Source: SpSt-77 sp049972045
GTDB taxonomy: Bacteria; Chloroflexota; Anaerolineae; B4-G1; DUEL01
Length of the DNA stretch: 19,423 bases
Assembly (NCBI GenBank): GCA_049972045.1
Contig: JBMFKS010000057.1
Location: 1-19,423 of the forward strand
Reading direction: 5' to 3'
This document shows positions 1 to 6,269 of the stretch, one piece after another. Position 1 is the stretch's first letter; each line of letters begins with the position of its first letter. The notes beneath the pieces were generated by a model that saw only the letters and a program-made list of their open reading frames with translations, was not told the origin of the DNA and made no database searches. Both the position numbers and the translations under genes were made by a program.

Positions 1-118
1 CACGCCGCGAGCGGCTCGCCGCGTGGCGGGCTGAGCCCTCGGGGCGAAGCCTTCGGCCCGAGGGCTCGGGGCGGGGCTGGCGGCCTGCGCGGCGCCGGAG
101 CGCAGGCTGTTAGCCTGC
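1..118. other. Cluster of three GC-rich hairpins upstream of the FemAB gene
   Basis: No gene is seen here. Stem 1 pairs 1-11 with 15-25 (10 of 11 pairs, 3-nt loop). Stem 2 pairs GAGCCCTCGGG at 33-43 perfectly with 57-67, and its loop carries a further GAAG/CTTC stem. Stem 3 pairs GCCTGCGC at 83-90 with 100-107. A competing small hairpin, GCAGGCT-GTT-AGCCTGC at 102-118, uses the 3' arm of stem 3 and ends two bases before the -35 box of the next promoter. None has a following T-tract, so classical rho-independent termination is uncertain. They may be the 3' end of an upstream transcript or copies of short intergenic repeats. Confidence 0.55.
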
Positions 119-119
119 C

Positions 120-147
120 TTGACTCTACCGCGAAAGAATGTACAAT
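120..147 (+). promoter_or_regulatory. Sigma-70-type promoter of the FemAB gene
   Basis: TTGACT at 120-125 (5/6 match to the -35 consensus) and TACAAT at 142-147 (5/6 match to the -10 consensus) are 16 nt apart. Transcription would start near 154, leaving about 8 nt before the ATG at 162, so the mRNA would be almost leaderless. The same position also rules against the in-frame TTG at 120 as the translation start, because that TTG is part of the -35 box. Confidence 0.6.
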
Positions 148-161
148 CAGGGTCAACCGGG

Positions 162-1343
162 ATGAGGCTAACCGTTCGGGAAGAATCGGACCCCCGAGAG
201 TGGGATGATGCGCTGCTGCGCCTTCCCAATCCCCACATCCTGCAAACCTGGGAGTGGGGGGCATTCAAGGAACGACAGGGTTGGCGGGCCATCCACTATC
301 TCTGGGAGGCGGACGGCGTTCCTCGCGCGGCCGCACTGGCCCTCCTTCGCCGCCCCGCCCGTCTCCCGCTGGGCGTGATGTATGTTCCCAAAGGGCCGAC
401 GCTCCCCTGGGACGATGACTCTCTCCTCCGGAGCGTCCTGGCGGACCTGGAGGTCGTGGCCCGGCGGGCCAGGGCCGTATTCCTGAAAATAGACCCCGAT
501 GTGGAGGAGGACACGCCGGAAGGGCGCACAGTGATCGCCATCCTGCAGTCGCGGGGCTGGCGGCCGTCGGCCGAACAGGTCCAGTTCCGCAACACCCTCC
601 TCCTGGACCTGACCCTCCCGCCGGATGACCTCCTGGCCCGGATGAAGCCCAAATGGCGCTACAACATCCGGCTGGCCCAGCGAAAAGGGGTCACCGTCCG
701 CCCGGGGACGGTGGAAGACCTGCCCCTTCTTTACCGGATGTACCAGGAGACCAGCGTGCGGGACCGGTTTGTCATTCGGCCGGAGGAATATTACCGGGAC
801 GCCTGGGGGTCGTTTATGGAAGCGGGGCTGGCACAACCGCTGATCGCCGAAATAGAAGGAGAACCGGTGGCCATGGTGCTCCTCTTCCGGTTCGGAGGGC
901 GGGCGTGGTACATGTACGGCGCCTCCCGCTCGGTATATCGGGAGTATATGCCCAACCACCTGCTCCAGTGGGAGGCCATTCGTTGGGCTCAGGCCCAGGG
1001 GTGTACAATTTACGACCTCTGGGGAGCGCCGGAGAGAATGGATGAATCAGACCCGATGTGGGGGGTCTACCGCTTCAAGGCGGGTTTTGGCGCCCGTCCG
1101 GTCCGATATATCGGGGCATGGGATTTCCCTGTCCATCGTACATTCTACGACCTCTACACCCTTCTCGCACCCCGCGTCCTGGCGCTGATGCGCTGGCGGT
1201 ACTGGGTGGGGATAAAGGCAGGCGCCGATGGGAGATCGGCCTTGCTGGGCGCTCCCGCGCCGGGCGTCAGCCCCTCGGGACAAGAAGCCCCCTCCGGAGG
1301 GCAGGCAGGAGCCGAGGGGGAGAAGCAGGCGTCTGTCCTCTAG
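162..1343 (+). CDS. FemAB-family peptidoglycan bridge / aminoacyl transferase-like protein
   Basis: This 393-aa protein has the features of FemA/FemB/FemX-like enzymes, which use aminoacyl-tRNA to add residues to the lipid II peptide and consist of two GNAT-like domains. Near the N-terminus is the hallmark WEWGAFKERQGW. The first domain includes KIDPDV and the basic segment KPKWRYNIRLAQRKG (typical R-x-x-IR-x-A pattern). The second domain holds YMYGAS, a long helix with QWEAIRWAQ, the DLWGAP strand and a YRFKAGFG motif close to the end of the family domain. About 45 C-terminal residues are low-complexity (Gly, Ala, Pro, Ser, Glu) and lie in palindromic DNA. The ATG at 162 is chosen over TTG at 120 because a promoter covers the latter. 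In Chloroflexota such proteins may act on other acceptors, so the substrate is unproven. Confidence 0.85.
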   Translation: MRLTVREESDPREWDDALLRLPNPHILQTWEWGAFKERQGWRAIHYLWEADGVPRAAALALLRRPARLPLGVMYVPKGPTLPWDDDSLLRSVLADLEVVARRARAVFLKIDPDVEEDTPEGRTVIAILQSRGWRPSAEQVQFRNTLLLDLTLPPDDLLARMKPKWRYNIRLAQRKGVTVRPGTVEDLPLLYRMYQETSVRDRFVIRPEEYYRDAWGSFMEAGLAQPLIAEIEGEPVAMVLLFRFGGRAWYMYGASRSVYREYMPNHLLQWEAIRWAQAQGCTIYDLWGAPERMDESDPMWGVYRFKAGFGARPVRYIGAWDFPVHRTFYDLYTLLAPRVLALMRWRYWVGIKAGADGRSALLGAPAPGVSPSGQEAPSGGQAGAEGEKQASVL

Positions 1344-1344
1344 G

Positions 1345-1374
1345 CGTAGGGCAACTGCTCGCAGTTGCCCTACG
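1345..1374. terminator. 13-bp perfect hairpin after the FemAB gene
   Basis: CGTAGGGCAACTG at 1345-1357 pairs perfectly with 1362-1374 around a CTCG loop, one base after the FemAB stop codon. There is no T-tract. It lies between two convergent genes, so it may end or stabilise both transcripts. It also resembles short intergenic palindromes that are often repeated in this kind of genome. The rest of the gap to 1432 shows nothing clear, apart from a second TAGGGC at 1393-1398. Confidence 0.5.
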
Positions 1375-1432
1375 GGCCGAATGGCCGACATTGTAGGGCG
1401 CAAAGACCCCCAAAAGGGCTGTTGACAAACCA

Positions 1433-1816
1433 CTAGGGCAGGCAGGAAAGGTTGGCCCCCACCGTAATCCGGCTGGCGGTCCAGACCTCGCCGGCCCGCG
1501 TGCCCTGGACGCTCACCGCGTCTCCGGCCTGCAGGTCGGCCAGCATGATGCGCACCACGCCGGTCTCCGTCTTCCTGAGAAACCGGGTCGCGGCGGTGGT
1601 CTGCACGGTCACCGTCTGGCCGATGAACGGCTTGACGACCCGGTTGCCCCGGACAACCTCCACGGTGACCGTGGCCGCGCCAGTATCTACAGCCACAATC
1701 CGGCCGACCAGGTGGAAGGGCATCCGCTTGGGTGGCTGGTTTCCCGCGGCCAACGCCGGTGCCGCCATCCCCGCCACGATCACTCCGACCAGTAGAAGAA
1801 TCATCCACCGCTTCAT
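1433..1816 (-). CDS. Exported DUF5666-type protein
   Basis: This 127-aa protein has a clear signal peptide: MKR, a hydrophobic stretch (about residues 5-17), then APALA-A near residues 20-25, which suits signal peptidase I. The mature part (about residues 33-125) is a small beta-rich domain of the DUF5666 kind, with G-x-IVAVD, ATVTVEV, GQTVTVQTTAATRF, LQAGDAVSVQGT and WTASRITVG. DUF5666 proteins are OB-like or barrel-like modules often found beside sigma factors; their function is not known. The start is supported by AGGAGG at 1823-1828, 6 nt before the ATG. It is divergent from the ECF sigma gene, which suggests co-regulation or control by that sigma factor, though no paired motif proves it. 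Confidence 0.75.
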   Translation of the reverse strand: MKRWMILLLVGVIVAGMAAPALAAGNQPPKRMPFHLVGRIVAVDTGAATVTVEVVRGNRVVKPFIGQTVTVQTTAATRFLRKTETGVVRIMLADLQAGDAVSVQGTRAGEVWTASRITVGANLSCLP

Positions 1817-1844
1817 CTGCTACCTCCTCGCCAAAAGGAATTCG

Positions 1845-1898
1845 GAGGCCTTCCCGTGCGGAAGGTCTCTATTATTTGAGACGAAGAAACGGCCTCAA
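1845..1898. promoter_or_regulatory. Divergent regulatory region: minus-strand promoter and leader hairpin
   Basis: On the minus strand, TTGAGG (1893-1898) and AATAAT (1871-1876) are 16 nt apart and could be the -35 and -10 boxes for the DUF5666 gene, giving a leader of about 48 nt. Within that leader, GAGGCCTTCC at 1845-1854 pairs with GGAAGGTCTC at 1860-1869 (9 of 10 pairs, loop CGTGC). For the sigma gene on the plus strand only a weak candidate (TTGAGA at 1876-1881) is seen, with no good -10 box. Confidence 0.35.
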
Positions 1899-1966
1899 AG
1901 ATACGGCTAAAGGGCCACGAACCCGTATCTCCAGACCCCGTTTCCCGTCTTATCGTAGGAGCATGA

Positions 1967-2521
1967 ATGGAAGACTCATCTCTGCTGGCGCGGGCCCAAC
2001 AGTTGGAGACCCAGGCCCTTGTCCAGATTTACGACCTCTATAGCGATGAACTCTACCGGTACGCTATGCGGCTGGGGGGCGACCCGGACCTGGCCGAAGA
2101 ATGCGTGGCCGAGACGTTCGCCCGGCTGGTGGATGCTTTCCGGCGCGGCCGCGGCCCGCGCCAGTTTTTGCGCGCCTACCTGTACCGCATCGCCCACAAC
2201 TGGCTCACCGACCAGTTCCGCGCCCGCCAGGAGAACATCTCCCTGGAGGAGGCCCTGCCCCTGCCGGCGCCGGATAACCCGGTAGAGGAAGCCGAAACCC
2301 ACATCCGCCAGCAGGCCGTCCGCTCTGCCCTGCTCCATCTGACGCCCGACCAGCGTCAGGTCATTCTTTTGCGGTATGTAGAAGGATGGGAATTAGAGGA
2401 GATCGCCCGCGCGGTGCAGAAACCGGTCGGTGCCGTCAAGGCTCTGCAACACCGCGCGGTGGCCCGTCTGCGCCGCCTTCTGGCTTCTACGGAGGGCCAG
2501 GGAACGGAGCAGGCCCGATGA
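1967..2521 (+). CDS. ECF-subfamily RNA polymerase sigma-70 factor
   Basis: This 184-aa protein has the two-domain ECF plan. Region 2 spans about residues 15-90 and includes the region 2.1/2.2 helices (IYDLYSDELYRYAMRLG, DLAEECVAETFARL) and the 2.4-like segment FLRAYLYRIAHNWLTDQFRAR. A linker follows, and region 4 (about 118-172) includes LTPDQRQVILLRYVEGWELEEIARAV and a recognition helix with KPVGAVKALQHRAVARLR. It would direct RNA polymerase to a specific promoter set, probably in response to an envelope or environmental signal. AGGAG at 1957-1961 lies 5 nt before the ATG at 1967. The stop overlaps the next start by 4 nt (ATGA), so the two proteins are probably translationally coupled. Confidence 0.9.
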   Translation: MEDSSLLARAQQLETQALVQIYDLYSDELYRYAMRLGGDPDLAEECVAETFARLVDAFRRGRGPRQFLRAYLYRIAHNWLTDQFRARQENISLEEALPLPAPDNPVEEAETHIRQQAVRSALLHLTPDQRQVILLRYVEGWELEEIARAVQKPVGAVKALQHRAVARLRRLLASTEGQGTEQAR

Positions 2522-3492
2522 TGAGGATGGGAGATAGGACGGTGAAGCCCCAAGAGGAACTGGACCCCCAAGTGGCCCGCTATCTGGATGCTCTGCAGTC
2601 GGTCCCCCCACGGGACCCCCGACGAGCAGCCCGAACCCGGGCCCGATTCATTGCCCAGGCCGTATCTGCCCGGCCCGCTCCCCGTCATAAAGGATGGACG
2701 TTGATCCTGTTCGGAAAGGAGCGAAGCATGGTTCAGATACTGGTCTCCCTGTTACTGGTCGTGGCCTCTCTGGCGGGCTTCACCGGTACCCTGTATGCGG
2801 CCCAGGACGACCTCCCGGGTCAGGCGCTATATCCCCTGAAGACCTGGAGCGAGGACGTCCGGGTCGCGCTGACGGCGGACCCGGCCCGCCAGGTAGAGCG
2901 GCTCATGGACATGACCCAGCGCCGGGTGGAGGAGGCAGTTGCCCTCACCCAGGCCGGTCAGGTTCCCCCGGAGACAGTGTTCCAGCGGATGGAGCAGCAT
3001 CTCTACCGGGCCATGGAGCGGGCCGCCGCCCAGGGGGATGAACAGATGGCGCGGACACTGGCCCGGGTGGAGGCGCGCCTGCGGGCGATGCAGCAGATGC
3101 TCTCCGATGCCCCCCAGACCCCGGTCCGGGAGCGGATGTGGACGCAACTGGAGGCCTGGCGGCGCCTGGCCGAGGTCGGCGAGGTCGCGCCCGCCCAATT
3201 CCGCCAGCAAATTCGGGAGCGGGTGCGGCAAAATATCCCCGCCTCTCCGGAGCCCTCTGGCCCTCGCAGCCCGTTAGGGACCCCCGGAGCGGGCCCCGGC
3301 CCTGGCCCGATGCCCACGGCCACGCCTGGGGCGGGCCCCGGCCCGATGCCCACGGCCACCCCCGGAGCGGGCCCCGGCCCCGGCCCGATGCCCACGGCCA
3401 CCCCCGGAGCGGGCCCCGGCCCCGGCCATGGCCCCGGCCCGATGGCAACGGCCACCCCCGGATCGGGCGGAGGAGGTAGGGGCGGTCAATGA
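2518..3492 (+). CDS. Membrane-anchored DUF5667-type protein, candidate partner of the ECF sigma factor
   Basis: In this 324-aa protein, residues 1-70 are hydrophilic, basic and presumably cytoplasmic. One membrane segment (about 71-95) follows, then a DUF5667-like region with LPGQALYPLKTWSEDVRVALT (about 99-119) and long charged helices rich in Gln and Arg (about 120-235). The tail (about 255-324) is built of Gly-Pro repeats with PMPTATPGAG units. The topology and the ATGA overlap with the sigma gene fit a transmembrane regulator or anti-sigma role, but no canonical zinc-binding anti-sigma motif is visible, so the role is inferred. The start at 2518 is chosen for the overlap and a GGAG at 2506-2509. 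ATG codons at 2521 and 2527 are close alternatives. Confidence 0.75.
   Translation: MMRMGDRTVKPQEELDPQVARYLDALQSVPPRDPRRAARTRARFIAQAVSARPAPRHKGWTLILFGKERSMVQILVSLLLVVASLAGFTGTLYAAQDDLPGQALYPLKTWSEDVRVALTADPARQVERLMDMTQRRVEEAVALTQAGQVPPETVFQRMEQHLYRAMERAAAQGDEQMARTLARVEARLRAMQQMLSDAPQTPVRERMWTQLEAWRRLAEVGEVAPAQFRQQIRERVRQNIPASPEPSGPRSPLGTPGAGPGPGPMPTATPGAGPGPMPTATPGAGPGPGPMPTATPGAGPGPGHGPGPMATATPGSGGGGRGGQ
3286..3459 (+). repeat. In-frame tandem repeat coding a Gly-Pro / PTATP tail
   Basis: Four consecutive units start with GGAGCGGGCC or GGGGCGGGCC at 3286, 3328, 3364 and 3406. Their lengths are 42, 36, 42 and 54 nt, all multiples of 6, so they differ by whole Gly-Pro dipeptides and keep frame. 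Each encodes PGAGPGP(GP)n followed by MPTAT or MATAT. This pattern is expected from slippage or unequal exchange, and the copy number may vary between strains. Confidence 0.85.
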
Positions 3493-3498
3493 CCGCCC
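3480..3498 (+). terminator. Hairpin across the stop codon of the DUF5667 gene
   Basis: GGGCGGTCA at 3480-3488 pairs perfectly with TGACCGCCC at 3490-3498 around a single central A, followed by GTTCTTC. The TGA stop (3490-3492) is within the stem. It may work as a weak intrinsic terminator for the sigma/DUF5667 transcript. Confidence 0.4.
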
Positions 3499-3519
3499 GT
3501 TCTTCGGGAAAGGGATAAG

Positions 3520-3556
3520 ATTGTGCGGCGGCGGCCTGCGGCCGCCGCCGCACAAT
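3520..3556. terminator. 17-bp perfect inverted repeat, probable strong terminator or repeat element
   Basis: The arms 3520-3536 and 3540-3556 are perfectly complementary around the loop TGC. Each arm begins or ends with the AT-rich ATTGTG/CACAAT and is otherwise (GGC)n/(GCC)n. It lies 27 nt after the DUF5667 stop codon. No T-run follows, so it may be a bidirectional structural barrier or a mobile palindrome rather than a textbook terminator. Confidence 0.55.
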
Positions 3557-3680
3557 TCCCCTGGCAATTCATCACCCCGCTGAATGTCCGCGCAAGCGGA
3601 CGCTGGGACGCGGAGGAGTCCCCATGCCTCGCTTCACCCCGCTGCACTGTCCACGCGTCCGTTTCCCCCTACCCATTTTG

Positions 3681-3689
3681 TGCTACAAT
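3681..3689 (+). promoter_or_regulatory. Extended -10 promoter for the dehydratase-like operon
   Basis: TGCTACAAT at 3681-3689 fits the TGn-TATAAT extended -10 form with one mismatch. The -35 region (about 3661-3667, GTTTCCC) is poor, as is common for extended -10 promoters. Transcription would begin near 3696 and leave a leader of about 130 nt before the ATG at 3826. Confidence 0.45.
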
Positions 3690-3825
3690 TAAGAGCAGGA
3701 CTTACGAGGAGATGGCACCTTGGGCGAGCCCCTCGGGCAGAAGCGGTAGGTCGGATTGCCAATCCTCCTCGCTCCACCTGCGTAAGCCCTGTTCAAAGGC
3801 ATCCACTACGGATCACGGAGGCTCG

Positions 3826-4941
3826 ATGGAATCCACCCTCACCATCCCTTCCCGCACCGAAACCCTTCGCGCCTGGAAAGAGGGAGGCGGAGGGATCGCC
3901 GCCGTCCTCCCCATCCACTACCCCCGGGCCCTGCTGCGGGCTTTCGGCCTGCTTCCGGTGGAGGTCTGGGGGCCGCCGGGCGTGGACCCGGCCCCCGGCG
4001 CCGCCCACCTCCAGCCCTACGTCTGCTCCATCGTGGGCAACGCGCTCTCGTTTCTCCTGAAGGACGGGCTGGAGGTGGCCGATGTCATCATCGTCCCCCA
4101 CGCCTGCGACTCGCTCCAAGGGCTGGGGAGCCTCCTGCTGGACTTTGTCCGGCCCCGACAGCCGGTCTTTCCCCTCTACCTCCCGCGCGGCCGCCGCGAG
4201 AGCGATCGCCAGTTTCTGGCCGACGAGTGCCGCGCCCTCTACGGGAAATTGGCCGAAGCGACCGGCCGCGCGCCCTCGGAGGCGGAACTGACGGAGAGCA
4301 TCCGCCGGGAGGAGGAAGCGGACGGCTTGCTGGCGGAACTCCACCGCCGACGCCGCGCGTTGCCCCTCTCCGACCTGGCCTTCTACCGGCTGGTGCGGGC
4401 CCGGGAGTATCTCCCTGCGGAGGAGTTCTCTGCCCTGGCCCGCTCCGTCCTGGACGCGCCGCCCGCCGACCCGCGCACCGGCGTCCCCATCCTCCTCTCC
4501 GGCATCGTCCCGGAGCCCATGACGCTCCTGGACGCGATTGCCGAAATGGGCGGCACGGTGGTCGCCGACGACTTGGCCTGTTGTGGCCGCCGCCTCTACC
4601 CGCCCGGTGTCAGCCCTGACCCCTTCCGCCGGATGGCGGAGCGCATCCTGGACGCGCCCCCCGACCCCACCCGAGGGAGCCCCATCGCCGAACGGCTCCG
4701 GCATCTGGTCGGGATGGCCCGGGAGACGGGCGCGCGCGGCGTCGTCTTCTACGACGTCAAGTTCTGCGAGCCGGAACTCTTTGACCTGCCCCTCCTGCGC
4801 CGGGGGCTCCAGGAAGCCGGCCTGCCGTCCGTCCACATAGAGGTGGACCTGAACGATCCCCTCTCCGGCCAGACCCTCACCCGCATAGAGGCGTTTCTGG
4901 AGATGGTCGCCCGTCAGGCTCCGGAGGAGGCCCGCCGATGA
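3826..4941 (+). CDS. 2-hydroxyacyl-CoA dehydratase / benzoyl-CoA reductase family subunit, BcrC-like
   Basis: This 371-aa protein belongs to the HgdB/BcrC/FldC superfamily, whose subunits bind a [4Fe-4S] cluster through three cysteines and carry out ATP-driven radical reduction or dehydration of acyl-CoA. Candidate ligands match the family pattern: Cys67 in PYVCSIVGNAL, Cys94 in VPHACDSLQGLG and Cys314 in YDVKFCEPELFDLP, which precedes the usual HIEVDLNDPLSGQTLTRIEAFLEM ending. An extra CC pair (252-253) lies in DDLACCGRRLYP. GGAGG at 3817-3821 supports the ATG at 3826; an in-frame ATG at 3712 would add 38 atypical residues and is rejected. The stop overlaps the next start by 4 nt. The substrate cannot be read from the sequence, and no activator ATPase gene is nearby. 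Confidence 0.85.
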   Translation: MESTLTIPSRTETLRAWKEGGGGIAAVLPIHYPRALLRAFGLLPVEVWGPPGVDPAPGAAHLQPYVCSIVGNALSFLLKDGLEVADVIIVPHACDSLQGLGSLLLDFVRPRQPVFPLYLPRGRRESDRQFLADECRALYGKLAEATGRAPSEAELTESIRREEEADGLLAELHRRRRALPLSDLAFYRLVRAREYLPAEEFSALARSVLDAPPADPRTGVPILLSGIVPEPMTLLDAIAEMGGTVVADDLACCGRRLYPPGVSPDPFRRMAERILDAPPDPTRGSPIAERLRHLVGMARETGARGVVFYDVKFCEPELFDLPLLRRGLQEAGLPSVHIEVDLNDPLSGQTLTRIEAFLEMVARQAPEEARR

Positions 4942-6269
4942 ATCCGCTGACCGCCCTGCGCTATCACTGGAACGTGAACGTCCTGGGACCGGCGGCGCTC
5001 CGCCTGCAGCGATGGCAGGCTCAGCGCCGCCCCGCCCGCTGGGACACCCGGTATCTGGCCCCGCCGCTGAAGATTGCCCCCCGCACCAAGGAACTGGTCG
5101 CCCGCCACTGGCTGGCAGGCCGCTACGCCAATGGCTACCGCAAAGTGGCCTGGGTCACCTCCGGCGCGCCGGTGGAACTCCTGAAGGCGCTGGATTTCTA
5201 CGTCCTCTACCCCGAGAACCACGCCGCTATCTGCGGGACGGCCCGGCTGGCAGTGGACCTCGCCTCCGAGGCAGAGAGCGCCGGATACTCCCGCGACCTC
5301 TGCTCCTACGCCCGCACCGACATCGGCGCCGTCCTCTCCGGCAGAACCCCGGTGGGCCGCCTGCCCAAACCGGACGTCCTCTTCGCCTGCACCAACATCT
5401 GCCAGACCGTCCTCTTCTGGTACCGGGTGCTGGCCGAATACTTCGGCGCCCCGCTGGTTCTGATAGACACTCCCTTTGTCTACACCGAAGAGGCCGCCCA
5501 GCACGCCGTCCGCTACGTTCGGCGGCAACTGGAGGAGGCGGTGCCGGTCCTGGAACGCATCGCCGGCAAGCGGCTGGACGAGCGGAAACTGCGGCAGGTG
5601 GGCCTGCTGAGCAAGCGGGCGTCCGAACTGTGGCTGGAGATTCTCCAGCGCTGCCGCCACCGACCGGCTCCCATCTCTGTCTTTGACCAGTTCATCCAGA
5701 TGGCTCCCATCGTGGAGATGCGCGGTGACCCGGAGACGGTGGACTTCTACGCCGCGCTGTTAAAGGAGGTGGACGAGCGGATTGCCGCCGGGGTCGGCGC
5801 CGTCAAAAACGAGCGCAAGCGCGTCCTCTGGGATAATCTCCCCATCTGGTACCGGCTGCGCTACCTGGCGGAGTTCCTGGCGGAGCGGGGGGTGGCGGTG
5901 GTCGCCTCCACCTACACCAACGCCTGGGGCGAACTGGCCCCGCTCATTGATCCCGATGACCTGTGGGAATCTATGGCCCGCACGTACATCTACCCCATCC
6001 TGAACCGGGGGACGGGCCACAAACTGCGAACGATGCGGCAGATGGTGGAGGAGTACGGGCTGGATGGTGCCATTCTCCACTCTGACCGGTCCTGCAAGCC
6101 GTACTCCATTGGGCAGATGGATCAGCGGGACCGGTTGATCCGGGAGTTGGGCGTACCGGCGCTCCTCCTGGAGGCCGACCACAACGACTTTCGGGCCTTC
6201 GCCGAGGAGCAGGTGGCCACCCGGCTGGCGGCGTTCGTGGAGATGCTGGAATCATGCGCGTCGCGATGA
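4938..6269 (+). CDS. 2-hydroxyacyl-CoA dehydratase / benzoyl-CoA reductase family subunit, BcrB-like
   Basis: This 443-aa protein is the larger partner of the preceding gene and belongs to the same superfamily. It starts inside the upstream gene (ATGA overlap at 4938-4941). Family landmarks are AWVTSGAPVELLKALDF (about 71-87), LYPENHAAICG (90-100), Cys122 in LCSYARTDIG, Cys151/Cys155 in ACTNICQTVLFWY and Cys386 in LHSDRSCKPYSIGQ, followed by PALLLEADHND. Cys122, one of Cys151/155, and Cys386 are the likely cluster ligands. The size and the small-then-large gene order recall bcrC-bcrB of class I benzoyl-CoA reductase, with the ATPase subunits missing. A heterodimer with the upstream product is inferred. 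The next gene starts 16 nt before this stop. Confidence 0.85.
   Translation: MNPLTALRYHWNVNVLGPAALRLQRWQAQRRPARWDTRYLAPPLKIAPRTKELVARHWLAGRYANGYRKVAWVTSGAPVELLKALDFYVLYPENHAAICGTARLAVDLASEAESAGYSRDLCSYARTDIGAVLSGRTPVGRLPKPDVLFACTNICQTVLFWYRVLAEYFGAPLVLIDTPFVYTEEAAQHAVRYVRRQLEEAVPVLERIAGKRLDERKLRQVGLLSKRASELWLEILQRCRHRPAPISVFDQFIQMAPIVEMRGDPETVDFYAALLKEVDERIAAGVGAVKNERKRVLWDNLPIWYRLRYLAEFLAERGVAVVASTYTNAWGELAPLIDPDDLWESMARTYIYPILNRGTGHKLRTMRQMVEEYGLDGAILHSDRSCKPYSIGQMDQRDRLIRELGVPALLLEADHNDFRAFAEEQVATRLAAFVEMLESCASR

Larger units (their letters stand above)
3493..3825. other. 333-nt intergenic region with hairpins and short repeats
   Basis: No convincing gene is seen. The main features are a 17-bp perfect hairpin at 3520-3556, a GTCCGC-GCAA-GCGGAC hairpin with a GNRA-type loop at 3586-3601, and a GGGAC/GTCCC hairpin just after it. 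An imperfect direct repeat of about 22 nt begins TCACCCCGCTG at 3572 and 3634. An extended -10 promoter lies at 3681-3689, and the palindrome GGATTG-C-CAATCC is at 3753-3765. An open frame runs through part of the region into the next gene, but its translation is Ser/Arg/Pro-rich and unlike the dehydratase family, so it is not counted as coding. Confidence 0.6.

Noticed and set aside
120..161. TTG at 120 as the start of the FemAB gene
   Set aside because: The TTG is part of the TTGACT -35 box, and the 14 added residues are unlike the family N-terminus.
3286..3470. CRISPR array
   Set aside because: The repeats are contiguous, without spacers, in frame, and encode a Gly-Pro tail.
3523..3825. 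N-terminal extension of the BcrC-like protein (starts at 3523 or 3712)
   Set aside because: The extension is Ser/Arg/Pro-rich, crosses a hairpin and a promoter, and lacks family similarity. ATG 3826 has a GGAGG site.
3793..4836. Minus-strand open frame of 347 codons opposite the BcrC-like gene
   Set aside because: The plus strand carries the family motifs and cysteine pattern. The antisense product has no domain.
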